DNA from: JBAVEL01 sp049587715
GTDB taxonomy: Bacteria; Bacteroidota; Ignavibacteria; UBA10030; UBA6906
DNA: 16,011 nt
Assembly (NCBI GenBank): GCA_049587715.1
Contig: JBAVEL010000029.1
Location: 1 to 16,011 of the forward strand
Reading direction: 5' to 3'
The notes under the pieces are model-generated. The model saw only the letters and a list, made by a program, of their open reading frames with translations. It searched no databases and was not told the DNA's origin. This document shows positions 1-7,577 of this stretch, piece after piece. Made by a program: the position numbers and the translations under genes. Position 1 is the stretch's first letter, and every line of letters begins with the position of its first letter.

Positions 1-993
1 CAGACGGTGCAGGCGGGGCAACCCGCCTCCTTCACGGTGGCATCCGCGGGCACCCCGCCCCTTTCCCACCAGTGGTACCTGGGTGCGGACTCCATCCCGG
101 GAGCCGTGACGGCCACCTGCGCCATCCAGTCCGTGTCCCCCGCCGACACGGGCTTCTACCGCTGCAGGGTGAGGAATGTATGCGGAAGCGCCTTCTCGAA
201 CCCCGCACACCTCGGCATAGCGACGCCTCCTTCCTGCGAGAACCGCATGCGGAACCCGGGATTCGAGTCGGGCACCACGGACTGGAGCTTCTACACGAAC
301 GGAACCGCGGCGTTCACCTCCGCAGGGCCCGGTTATGAGGGATCGCAGGCGGGCCGCGTCGGCATCTCGGCCCCCGGGACCAATGTCCAGCTCTATCAGT
401 ACAACATCCCCCTCACCGCAGGGCGGACATACCGGCTCCGCTTCGCCGGCACCTGCAACACGGGGCATGACCTGGCCGTCTCGCTCCAGAAGCACGTCTC
501 CCCCTACACGAACTACGGGTTGAACAATGTGGTGTTCAACCTGACGGACGCATGGCAGGTGTTCCAGACCCAGTTCACGGCATCGGGCTTTGCGGGAAGC
601 GTGGGAGACGGCCGGATTCGCTTCGTCCTCCAGGCCTATGACGCGGCGGGGGACGTGTACCGCCTGGACGCGGTGGAGCTCTGCGAGGTGACTCTGGCAA
701 GGCCCGACGGGGGGCAGGATCCCGTGCCCTCGGCATTCCGCCTTCTGCAGAACTACCCGAATCCCTTCAACCCCCTCACCACCATCGCCTACGATCTTCC
801 CGCAACGGTGCATGTGTCGCTGCGTGTGTACGATCTGTTGGGGCGGGAGGTGGCCGTGGTGGTGGATGAGGTGCAGCCCGCCGGACGGATCATGGTGGAG
901 TTCGACGCGGAGGCGCTTGCCAGCGGAATCTATTTCTACCGGCTCACCGCCGGAGAGTTTGCGGCCATGCAGAGACTCGTGGTGCTGAAATGA
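1..993 (+). CDS. Secreted Ig-like / CBM4-9-like protein with T9SS sorting domain (3' part)
   Basis: The frame is open from base 1, so the gene begins upstream; the GTG at position 7 is an internal Val codon. Counting from the first codon there are 330 residues. Residues 1-75 form a bacterial Ig-like domain (Q-W-Y, I-P-G-A, then A-D-T-G-F-Y-R-C-R-V and N-V-C-G-S). Residues 79-230 resemble a CBM4/9-type jelly roll (N-P-G-F-E-S-G-x-x-D-W near its start, F-A-G-T in the middle, Y-R-L-D-A-V-E-L at its end); such folds usually bind carbohydrate, but no ligand can be read here. Residues 245-330 are a T9SS type A sorting domain with YPNPFNP at 252-258 and a final V-V-L-K. The product is probably exported by a Sec signal on the missing N-terminus, then moved across the outer membrane by the T9SS and anchored or released. 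Missing 5' sequence could hold a catalytic domain. The tail is certain; the binding role is inference. Confidence 0.9.
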   Translation, partial: QTVQAGQPASFTVASAGTPPLSHQWYLGADSIPGAVTATCAIQSVSPADTGFYRCRVRNVCGSAFSNPAHLGIATPPSCENRMRNPGFESGTTDWSFYTNGTAAFTSAGPGYEGSQAGRVGISAPGTNVQLYQYNIPLTAGRTYRLRFAGTCNTGHDLAVSLQKHVSPYTNYGLNNVVFNLTDAWQVFQTQFTASGFAGSVGDGRIRFVLQAYDAAGDVYRLDAVELCEVTLARPDGGQDPVPSAFRLLQNYPNPFNPLTTIAYDLPATVHVSLRVYDLLGREVAVVVDEVQPAGRIMVEFDAEALASGIYFYRLTAGEFAAMQRLVVLK

Positions 994-1190
994 CCTGATC
1001 TCTCCCACCGGGGAAGAGGGGGGCGCGGGGAGCCGGTTGACCCTCACAGACACGCATCGCCAGGGGGTGACGGTTCTGCTCTTTCTCAGGAGGCAGTAGC
1101 GGAGAACCGCACCGGATTTGCCCGTCTGAGATCCCCCTGGGCCCTCCATTTTCGGGGGGTCGGGGGGTCTCCCTGCCCCGCCGCCCCTCG

Positions 1191-1232
1191 GGGGGAAACA
1201 AATGGTTCCCCTTGGTAACGGTTGTTTCCCCC
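1191..1232. other. 11-bp inverted repeat (hairpin)
   Basis: GGGGGAAACAA at 1191-1201 is exactly complementary to TTGTTTCCCCC at 1222-1232, leaving a 20-nt loop. It lies about 200 bases after the upstream stop codon and about 260 before the next start. There is no downstream T tract, so an intrinsic terminator call is weak; a processing or protein-binding site is equally possible. Confidence 0.35.
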
Positions 1233-1380
1233 GGTTGTCCCGCACTCCCTGGGATACCCTCTTCCCTCTCCATTCTCGCCGATTCCACACCCACCCCGCC
1301 TCTGGCACGGGGAATGACTGTCCGCAGAGCGCTTCCTCGCCCCTTCGGGGCAAACGCCTTGACTCAGCATGTGACATGAC

Positions 1381-1406
1381 GGGGACGGGTCAGAGAACCC
1401 GTCCCC
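1381..1406. other. 10-bp perfect hairpin in the leader of the giant gene
   Basis: GGGGACGGGT at 1381-1390 pairs exactly with ACCCGTCCCC at 1397-1406 around a 6-nt loop. It sits 85 bases before the start codon of the 2019-residue protein, so it may fall in its 5' untranslated leader. No U tract follows. Role unknown; a leader stability or attenuation element is a guess. Confidence 0.35.
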
Positions 1407-1480
1407 CGAGGGCCCTGCGCCGGAGCACGGCCGCCCGCAAATGACAGTAAGTTCTTGAGTGCACGTCCAATCCATCCATC

Positions 1481-1485
1481 GGAGG
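1481..1485 (+). promoter_or_regulatory. Ribosome binding site fixing the start at 1491
   Basis: GGAGG lies 5 nt before the ATG at 1491, and the protein from that ATG opens directly with a signal peptide. The same frame is open back to a TTG at 1455, which has no such site and would add 12 residues in front of the signal peptide. The ATG at 1491 is therefore preferred. Confidence 0.8.
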
Positions 1486-1490
1486 CTGTT

Positions 1491-4400
1491 ATGAACCGTT
1501 CCCGACTGCTTTGGAGAAGCTCCGCAGCCATTCTGGGGTTTGTCTTGGCGGCGGCGATCCTCGCCGTACCCCCCTCCCTGCATGCCCAGTGCGTTCCGCC
1601 CCCCCCCGGCATGATTGCCTGGTGGCCGGCGGACAACCACGCCCAGGATATCATCAACGGGAACAACGGAACGCCGGTGAACGGCGCGGGATACGCCGCG
1701 GGAAAAGTCCTGCAGGCGTTCAGCCTCTTTGGCGGAGGATTCGTTCTCGTCCCCCACAACAGCACGCTGAATGTGGGGACGGGGGATTTCTCATTCGAGG
1801 CGTGGGTGCATCTCTCCACGTCACCCTTGACGCGCGTGATGCTCGACAAGAGAGGCATCACCGGCGGCACATGGGGATATGAGTTCTACATCTACCAGGG
1901 ACGACCCGGGGTTCAGATCGGAGACGGGACTTCCACGAACTACAACGCAAACCCTGCCGACCACGCGGCCATCGACGACAACACCTGGCACCATGTGGCC
2001 GTGACGGTCACGCGGTCCAGCCCCACCGGCATCCTCTTCTACATTGACGGCCAGCAGCTTGCCACACCGGCCAACCCCACAGCCCACCCGGGGTCCCTGA
2101 ACAACACCAACTCCCTGAAGATGGGAATCGGTGCGGACGCCGGGGGCCCGCTGAACGGTTATCTGGACGAAGCCGCTCTCTATAACCGTGCGCTCAGCCC
2201 CTCGGAGGTGCTGAACGTTTATCTGGCGGATTCCCTGGGCAGGTGCAAGTCGGGCATCAACATCGGCATGAACCACTACAAGACATGGCGCCTGATGCCT
2301 ACGATGCTGAATCAGATGGTCGTCGTGGAGGACCAGTTCATGACCGACAGTCTCCGGCTCACCATGCTGGAGCTCCTCTCCAACCCCGTCCAGAAGATTC
2401 ATGAGCCCGACACGTTCAACATCACGGAACCCGATCATCATTTCACATGGTACCGTGCCATGGGCAGGGACACCATGTTGTCTCTGACCTACGTGAACCA
2501 GTTCGAGTCCAGGGATGTCTCCATCGGCCCGGCGGAGTACCTGCTTCTCCCCGCCCGGAAGATGCCCCACTTCGAGCCGGAGAGTCTGGACCATTACAAG
2601 GCATACCGGATCCTGGATCCCTCGGGCTTCCGGCCGTTCATCATCCTCCGGGATCAGTTCGATACCCAGTACGGCATGCCCGAATACATAGACTCACTCA
2701 GGGCGGTGTACTTCCTCACTCCGGCGATAAAGAACATGGAGGCCTCGCGGATGTTCGACAGCGTCACCCACTATGTGGCCTATGAGATCATGCCCAAGCG
2801 GTTCTTCTCCACGTCCAGGGGTGTGCAGGACCAGTTCGGGACTCATTCCGTTATGGTCCAGGAAAGCCAGTATCTCCTGGTCCCCAGCGAGAAGATCCTC
2901 CCCGCGCCGGCGCCCCTGGATACCGGGAAGAACCACTTCAAGACCTGGATGGTGGCTCCGCAGCAGTTCAACAATGTGGTGCACGTGCGGGATCAGTTCA
3001 TGCAGGACAGTCTCGCCCTCACAACCCTTCAGTTCCTCTCCAACCCCGTCATGAAGATCCATCAGGGAGACACCTCGGGCATCGTGGATCCCGATGATCA
3101 CCTCACCTGGTACCACGCCATGGGGAGGGACACCCTCATCACGCTGGAGTACACCAACCAGTTCGGCACGACGGCGGCCGAGATCGGAATGGCGCAGTTC
3201 CTGCTGGTGCCCGCCCAGAAGGCCGGACACGGACCCTCCGACAGTCTGGATCACTACAAGGCCTATACGATCCTGAACCCCGTCACGCTCTCCGTGCCGC
3301 TCCTCTTGCGGGATCAGTTCGACACCCAGTACGGTCCCGAGGCCGTGGACTCCATCCGGCCGGTGTTCTTCCTCACCCCGGCCCTGAAGAACATGGAGCA
3401 GACCTTCCTCTTCGACTCCGTCACACATTACGTGGCCTATGAGGTATTCCCCAAGAGGTACCTGACCCAGCAGTTGCTGGTGGGCGCCACCGATCAGTTC
3501 GGGAGCCGCACATTGGAGGTTCTGAACAGCCAGTTCCTGCTGGTGCCGAGTCTGAAGACCCTCCCGGGTCCACAGTTGGGCTCCATCGGGGGGAGCAAGT
3601 TTGACGATCAGGACGGCGACGGGCAGTGGGATCCCCTGGAGCCGGGTCTGGCGGGTTGGACCATCAACCTTGCGGGACCCGTGAACGGAGTGGCTGTGAC
3701 GGGTGCGGGCGGAGTCTACAGCTTCAACAACCTGCCTGCGGGCGCCTACACCGTGAGCGAGGTGCTTCAGGCCGGATGGACACAGACGGCGCCTCCCCCG
3801 CCGGGAACCTGGGCCGTCAACCTCCTCCCGGGCCAGGCGGTGCCTTCCATCGACTTCGGCAACCAGCTTGTACAGGTGCCTCCCGACACGGGGAAGAACC
3901 ACTTCAAGACCTGGCAGGTGCTGCCGCAGGGGATTGACCGCATGGTGCACGTGCGGGATCAGTTCATGCAGGACAGTATCCACCTGATGTCCCTGGAGTT
4001 CCTCTCCAACCCCGTCATGAAGATCCACCAGGGGGACACCTCGGGCATCGTGGATCCCGATGATCACCTTACCTGGTACCACGCCATGGGGAGGGACACC
4101 CTCATCAGTCTGGAGTACTCCAACCAGTTCGGCACGGCGGCGGCCGAGATCGGCATGGTGCGGTTCCTGCTGGTGCCCGCCACGAAGGCGGGCCACGGAC
4201 CGTGGGACAGTCTGGACCACTACAAGGCGTACGAGATCCAGAACCCCGCGGTGCTCCCGATTCCCCTCCTTCTGCGGGATCAGTTCGACACCCAGTATGG
4301 GTTCGAGGCCGTGGACTCCATCCGGCCGGTGTACTTCCTCACCCCGGCCCTGAAGAACATGGAGCAGGGGATGCTGTTCGACTCCGTCACGCACTACGTG

Positions 4401-7400
4401 GCGTATCTGATATACCCCCAGAGGTTCCTGATGCCGCCGCTGGAGGTGGGGACCACGGATCAGTTCGGGAGCCGCACCCTGACGGTGGAACGCAGCGCGT
4501 TCCTCCTGGTGCCGAGTCTGAAGATCCTCCCGGGTCCGCAACTGGGCTCCATCTGCGGGAGCAAGTTTGACGATCAGGACGGCGACGGGCAGTGGGATCC
4601 CCTGGAGCCGGGTCTGGCGGGCTGGACCATCAACCTTGCAGGGCCCGTGAACACATCGGTCCTCACGGGTGCGGGCGGAGGTTACTGCTTCAACAACCTG
4701 CCCGCGGGCGCCTACACCGTGAGCGAGGTGCTCCAGGCGGGCTGGACCCAGACCGCTCCGCCCCCGCCGGGAACCTGGGCCGTCAACCTCCTCCCGGGTC
4801 AGGCGGTGCCTTCCATCGACTTCGGGAACCAGTTCGTGCAGGTTCCTCCGGATTCGCACCTGAACCACTTCAAGACGTGGATGGTGGCTCCGCAGCAGTT
4901 CAACAAGGTGGTGCACGTGAGGGATCAGTTCATGCAGGACAGCCTCGCCCTCTCGGCGCTCCAGTTCCTCTCCAACCCCGTCATGAAGATCCACCAGGGA
5001 GACACCTCGGGCATCGTGGATCCCGATGATCACCTCACCTGGTACCACGCCACGGGGAGGGACACCCTCATCAATCTGGAGTACACCAACCAGTTCGGCA
5101 CGGAGGGGGCTGAGATCGGCATGGTGCAGTTCCTGCTGGTGCCCGCCACGAAGGCAGGCCACGGACAGGTGGACAGTCTGGACCATTACAAGGCGTACGC
5201 GATCCTGAACCCCGTCACGCTCTCCGTGCCGCTCCTCTTGCGGGATCAGTTCGATGTCCAGTACGGTCCCGAGGCCGTGGACTCGATCCGGCCGGTGTTC
5301 TTCCTCACCCCGGCCCTCAAGAACATGGAGCAGGGGATGCTGTTCGACTCGGTCACACACTATGTGGCGTATGAGTTGTTCCCCAAGAGGTACCTGACCC
5401 AGCAGTTGCTGGTGGGAGTGACGGATCAGTTCGGCAGCCGGACCGTGGAGGTGCTCCACAGCCAGTTCCTGCTGGTGCCGAGTCTGAAGACCCTCCTGGG
5501 TCCGCAGTTGGGCTCCATCTGCGGGAGCAAGTACAACGACACCGACGGTGACGGGCAGTGGGATATCGGGGAGCCGGGTCTTGCGGGCTGGACCATCAAC
5601 CTCGCAGGGCCCGTGAACACATCCGTCGTCACGGGTGCGGGCGGAAGCTACTGCTTCAACAACCTGCCTGCGGGCGCCTACACCGTGAGCGAGGTGCTTC
5701 AGGCCGGCTGGACCCGGACGGCTCCGCCCCCGCCGGGAACCTACGCCGTCAACCTCCTGGCGGGTCAGACGGTGGTGGCCAGAGACTTCGGCAACAGCTT
5801 CACGGCGGGGTATGACTGCCCGCCGTGGTTGAGGCGTCTGGAGGGGAAGAAGGAGGGGATGGGCTTCAAGATTCGCACCGACGCCAAGTTCATGACGAGG
5901 AACCTGGCCGTGGGGGACACGGGCGATGTCTGCGTCTGCGGATACAGCAATGTCTATGGCACGAAGTACGACTACGTGACGGAGCGGTACAACAGGTCCG
6001 GCGGACTGGTCTGGTCCAGGCGCTACAACAACTGGGCGGCGAACAAGGACGACAAAGCGTACGCCCTGACCATGGACGACCTGGGGAACGTGTACGTCAC
6101 GGGCGAGAGCCGCGGCGGATCCACCAAGATGGACATCCTCACCGTCAAGTACAGCGCGGCGGGTGATTCCCTCTGGTCGGCCCGCTACACTTCGGCAGAT
6201 CCCGGAAGGGACGCGGGCTACGCCATCGCGCTGGACGACGGCGGGACCATCGTGTATGTGACGGGCGAGACCTACGGCGGCCAGCTCTCGGGGCCCGACC
6301 TCATCACCCTTGCCTACAACGCCTCCACGGGCGCCCAGCTCGGGGTCCAGACCTACAACGGTCCGGGCTCCTCCATAGACAAGGGGTACGCGATCGACGT
6401 GGATCCGTCGGGCTTCCCTGCCGTGGCAGGCGAAAGCAACGGGGGAAACACCCAGGCGGATTACGTCATCGTCCGGTACAATGCGGCTCTCGCGGGCGTC
6501 CCGGTCTGGACGAACCGCTATGATTTCGCCCTGCTGAAGGACTACGCATTTGCAGTGGGGACGGACGCTGCGGGGACCGTCTACGTCACCGGCGCCAGCG
6601 AGGCCGCAGACACGAAGTTCGACTATGCCACCCTGGCGTACACTCCGGCGGGAGCCCCCCTGTGGGGCGCCCCGGCGCGGTTCAACAAGAAGGGGAAGAA
6701 GGACTACGCGTATGACCTCGTCCTGGACGGCGCCGGAAGCGTCTATGTCACGGGAGCAAGCGATTCGGCGGGGCTGGACTATGCGACGCTGAAGTACAAC
6801 GCCGCGACGGGGGCCGCCGTGTGGGCCTCGGAAAACCGGTACGATTCCGGCATCAGGAAGAAGGACATCGCCCGGGGGATCACCTTCTGCGCCGCCGAGG
6901 GGAAGCTCTTCGTTACGGGAAGCAGCGACCAGGGGAAGGGGCGGAAACTGGACTATGTCACCCTGCGGATCGATGCCGCGACCGGTACCAGCGACTGGGT
7001 GGGCCGGTACAACGGCCCGGGTGTGAAGAACGACATCGCCTACAACGTCGTTGCCAGACCGGGGGATTGCTGCGTGGTGATCACAGGCACCAGCGTGGGG
7101 GCGGTTTCCAAGATGGATTGGGCCACCATGCAGGGTCCGTCGGGATCCGCGCTCCCCGGCCCCGTCACCTCGCCCGCTATCTACGACGGAGAGGATGAGG
7201 AAGAGGAGGAATGGGAGGAGGATCCGGAAGGCGAGGAGGAGGAGGAAACCGGCGGCACCGCCTCACGGTACCGGCTGCGGCAGTGCTATCCGAATCCCTT
7301 CAACCCCGTCACAACCATCGGGTTCAGGATGCCCGAGGATGCCGTGGTGACCCTGACGGTCTATAACATGCTGGGTCAGGCGGTCGCCGTGCTCCTGGAT

Positions 7401-7550
7401 GGTGAGGAGGTGGAGGAAGGGGTGGAGGAGGTGGAGTTCAATGCCGGCGACCTTGCCTCGGGCGTGTACTTCTACCGGCTGACGGCCAGAAGTCTTGAGG
7501 AGGACGGCTCCGCCTTCACAGGGGTGAAGAAGATGGTGCTTCTGAAGTAA
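1491..7550 (+). CDS. Giant nested-repeat surface protein: LamG, DQF modules, SdrD-B, SBBP propeller, T9SS tail
   Basis: 2019 residues. Residues 1-32 are a signal peptide (Arg/hydrophobic core, likely cut after L-H-A). Residues 34-256 are a LamG-like (concanavalin-type) domain with A-W-W-P-A-D, F-S-F-E-A-W-V, W-H-H-V-A-V and L-Y-N-R-A-L-S-P-S-E-V. Four units follow at 261-480, 481-695, 803-1017 and 1125-1339. Each contains four 51-58-residue modules with the pattern H-(F/Y)-x-(T/A)-(W/Y), then (D/N)-Q-F, then F-L-x-x-P-x-x-K. SdrD-B-like domains at 696-802, 1018-1124 and 1340-1437 carry D-x-D-G-D-G-Q-W-D-x-x-E-P-G, a likely Ca2+ site. Residues 1465-1885 form about eight roughly 52-residue SBBP-like blades (V-Y-V-T-G-x-S, D-Y-x-T-x-x-Y). 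Residues 1899-1921 are a Glu-rich linker, and 1927-2019 a T9SS type A domain with YPNPFNP near 1933. An adhesin or surface display role is inferred; no enzyme motif is visible. Units 2-4 are a near-identical DNA repeat, so assembly error is possible here. Confidence 0.92.
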   Translation: MNRSRLLWRSSAAILGFVLAAAILAVPPSLHAQCVPPPPGMIAWWPADNHAQDIINGNNGTPVNGAGYAAGKVLQAFSLFGGGFVLVPHNSTLNVGTGDFSFEAWVHLSTSPLTRVMLDKRGITGGTWGYEFYIYQGRPGVQIGDGTSTNYNANPADHAAIDDNTWHHVAVTVTRSSPTGILFYIDGQQLATPANPTAHPGSLNNTNSLKMGIGADAGGPLNGYLDEAALYNRALSPSEVLNVYLADSLGRCKSGINIGMNHYKTWRLMPTMLNQMVVVEDQFMTDSLRLTMLELLSNPVQKIHEPDTFNITEPDHHFTWYRAMGRDTMLSLTYVNQFESRDVSIGPAEYLLLPARKMPHFEPESLDHYKAYRILDPSGFRPFIILRDQFDTQYGMPEYIDSLRAVYFLTPAIKNMEASRMFDSVTHYVAYEIMPKRFFSTSRGVQDQFGTHSVMVQESQYLLVPSEKILPAPAPLDTGKNHFKTWMVAPQQFNNVVHVRDQFMQDSLALTTLQFLSNPVMKIHQGDTSGIVDPDDHLTWYHAMGRDTLITLEYTNQFGTTAAEIGMAQFLLVPAQKAGHGPSDSLDHYKAYTILNPVTLSVPLLLRDQFDTQYGPEAVDSIRPVFFLTPALKNMEQTFLFDSVTHYVAYEVFPKRYLTQQLLVGATDQFGSRTLEVLNSQFLLVPSLKTLPGPQLGSIGGSKFDDQDGDGQWDPLEPGLAGWTINLAGPVNGVAVTGAGGVYSFNNLPAGAYTVSEVLQAGWTQTAPPPPGTWAVNLLPGQAVPSIDFGNQLVQVPPDTGKNHFKTWQVLPQGIDRMVHVRDQFMQDSIHLMSLEFLSNPVMKIHQGDTSGIVDPDDHLTWYHAMGRDTLISLEYSNQFGTAAAEIGMVRFLLVPATKAGHGPWDSLDHYKAYEIQNPAVLPIPLLLRDQFDTQYGFEAVDSIRPVYFLTPALKNMEQGMLFDSVTHYVAYLIYPQRFLMPPLEVGTTDQFGSRTLTVERSAFLLVPSLKILPGPQLGSICGSKFDDQDGDGQWDPLEPGLAGWTINLAGPVNTSVLTGAGGGYCFNNLPAGAYTVSEVLQAGWTQTAPPPPGTWAVNLLPGQAVPSIDFGNQFVQVPPDSHLNHFKTWMVAPQQFNKVVHVRDQFMQDSLALSALQFLSNPVMKIHQGDTSGIVDPDDHLTWYHATGRDTLINLEYTNQFGTEGAEIGMVQFLLVPATKAGHGQVDSLDHYKAYAILNPVTLSVPLLLRDQFDVQYGPEAVDSIRPVFFLTPALKNMEQGMLFDSVTHYVAYELFPKRYLTQQLLVGVTDQFGSRTVEVLHSQFLLVPSLKTLLGPQLGSICGSKYNDTDGDGQWDIGEPGLAGWTINLAGPVNTSVVTGAGGSYCFNNLPAGAYTVSEVLQAGWTRTAPPPPGTYAVNLLAGQTVVARDFGNSFTAGYDCPPWLRRLEGKKEGMGFKIRTDAKFMTRNLAVGDTGDVCVCGYSNVYGTKYDYVTERYNRSGGLVWSRRYNNWAANKDDKAYALTMDDLGNVYVTGESRGGSTKMDILTVKYSAAGDSLWSARYTSADPGRDAGYAIALDDGGTIVYVTGETYGGQLSGPDLITLAYNASTGAQLGVQTYNGPGSSIDKGYAIDVDPSGFPAVAGESNGGNTQADYVIVRYNAALAGVPVWTNRYDFALLKDYAFAVGTDAAGTVYVTGASEAADTKFDYATLAYTPAGAPLWGAPARFNKKGKKDYAYDLVLDGAGSVYVTGASDSAGLDYATLKYNAATGAAVWASENRYDSGIRKKDIARGITFCAAEGKLFVTGSSDQGKGRKLDYVTLRIDAATGTSDWVGRYNGPGVKNDIAYNVVARPGDCCVVITGTSVGAVSKMDWATMQGPSGSALPGPVTSPAIYDGEDEEEEEWEEDPEGEEEEETGGTASRYRLRQCYPNPFNPVTTIGFRMPEDAVVTLTVYNMLGQAVAVLLDGEEVEEGVEEVEFNAGDLASGVYFYRLTARSLEEDGSAFTGVKKMVLLK
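2271..2930 (+). repeat. Diverged first DQF unit (220 codons, no SdrD-B partner)
   Basis: This segment encodes the first four-module unit of the giant protein. It shares the module order and key residues with the three later units (H-Y-K-T-W, E-D-Q-F, L-L-S-N-P-V, D-Q-F-D-T-Q-Y-G, V-T-H-Y-V-A-Y), but it is 5 codons longer, clearly diverged, and joins the second unit directly without an SdrD-B domain. It looks like the older copy from which the amplified block did not recently arise. Confidence 0.75.
2931..3896 (+). repeat. 966-bp tandem repeat, copy 1 (DQF unit + SdrD-B)
   Basis: Encodes residues 481-802: a 215-residue four-module unit plus a 107-residue SdrD-B-like domain with its linker. 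The next copy begins exactly 966 bases later with the same codons for N-H-F-K-T-W, so there is no net indel. Long blocks of identical DNA are shared with the later copies, including silent positions, pointing to recent duplication or ongoing homogenisation. Confidence 0.85.
3897..4862 (+). repeat. 966-bp tandem repeat, copy 2 (DQF unit + SdrD-B)
   Basis: Encodes residues 803-1124. Its DQF unit is the odd one out (Q-V-L-P-Q-G-I-D-R in module 1, F-L-M-P-P-L-E in module 4). Its SdrD-B start is nearly identical in DNA to that of copy 1, over about 64 bases from the G-S-K codons to L-A-G. The later half of its SdrD-B (N-T-S-V, Y-C-F-N-N) matches copy 3 instead, a mosaic pattern. Confidence 0.85.
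4863..5801 (+). repeat. 966-bp tandem repeat, copy 3 (DQF unit + SdrD-B, slightly short)
   Basis: Encodes residues 1125-1437. The DQF unit is closest to copy 1: the DNA for I-L-N-P-V-T-L-S-V-P-L-L-L-R-D-Q-F-D is identical in both over about 53 bases. The SdrD-B domain has a distinct start (K-Y-N-D-T-D-G-D-G-Q-W-D-I-G-E-P-G) and runs straight into the propeller after F-G-N-S-F. Confidence 0.85.
7188..7248 (+). other. Polypurine tract encoding the poly-Glu linker
   Basis: Of 61 bases on this strand, only six (7196, 7212, 7223-7225, 7232) are pyrimidines; the rest are mostly GAG/GAA/GGA units. It encodes the acidic linker between the propeller and the T9SS tail. A second purine-rich run, encoding E-E-V-E-E-G-V-E-E-V-E, lies at about 7402-7437 inside the tail domain. 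Such tracts can slip in replication or form triplex DNA; here the simplest reading is a flexible, strongly charged spacer. Confidence 0.7.
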
Positions 7551-7577
7551 CCGCAGAGCCGGGACCCGCCTCATCAA

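Larger units (their letters stand above)
994..1490. other. Gene-free GC-rich region with several inverted repeats
   Basis: I see no convincing gene in these 497 bases; the small open frames lack family resemblance and good ribosome sites. The region is rich in G and C runs and holds three inverted repeats: 1128-1137 with 1162-1171 (10 bp, one G-T pair, 24-nt loop), 1191-1201 with 1222-1232 (11 bp, 20-nt loop) and 1381-1390 with 1397-1406 (10 bp, 6-nt loop). A small GCCCC/GGGGC hairpin lies at 1339-1351. No stem is followed by a T run. It must contain the terminator of the upstream gene and the promoter of the giant surface-protein gene, but I cannot place either with confidence. Confidence 0.6.

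Noticed and set aside
7..9. GTG at position 7 as the start of the first gene
   Set aside because: The frame is open to base 1, there is no signal peptide after this codon and it lies within an Ig-like domain, so the gene begins outside the window.
1359..1390. TTGACT at 1359-1364 as a sigma70-like -35 box
   Set aside because: No -10-like AT-rich hexamer is found 16-18 bases downstream; that position is a GC-rich hairpin arm.
1086..1870. Minus-strand open frames at 1086-1757 and 1364-1870
   Set aside because: They overlap the start of the giant protein (signal peptide and LamG-like domain) and have no recognisable content.
2694..5459. 921-codon open frame on the minus strand
   Set aside because: It lies wholly inside the tandem repeats of the giant plus-strand protein; its own repeats mirror those, and the translation is Arg/His/Gly-rich with no recognisable domain. 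It is an antisense shadow kept open by high G+C and repetition.
2931..5801. Regular repeats as a CRISPR array or transposon
   Set aside because: The period is 966 bases and all copies are in-frame coding sequence; there are no short repeats with unique spacers, terminal inverted repeats or transposase.
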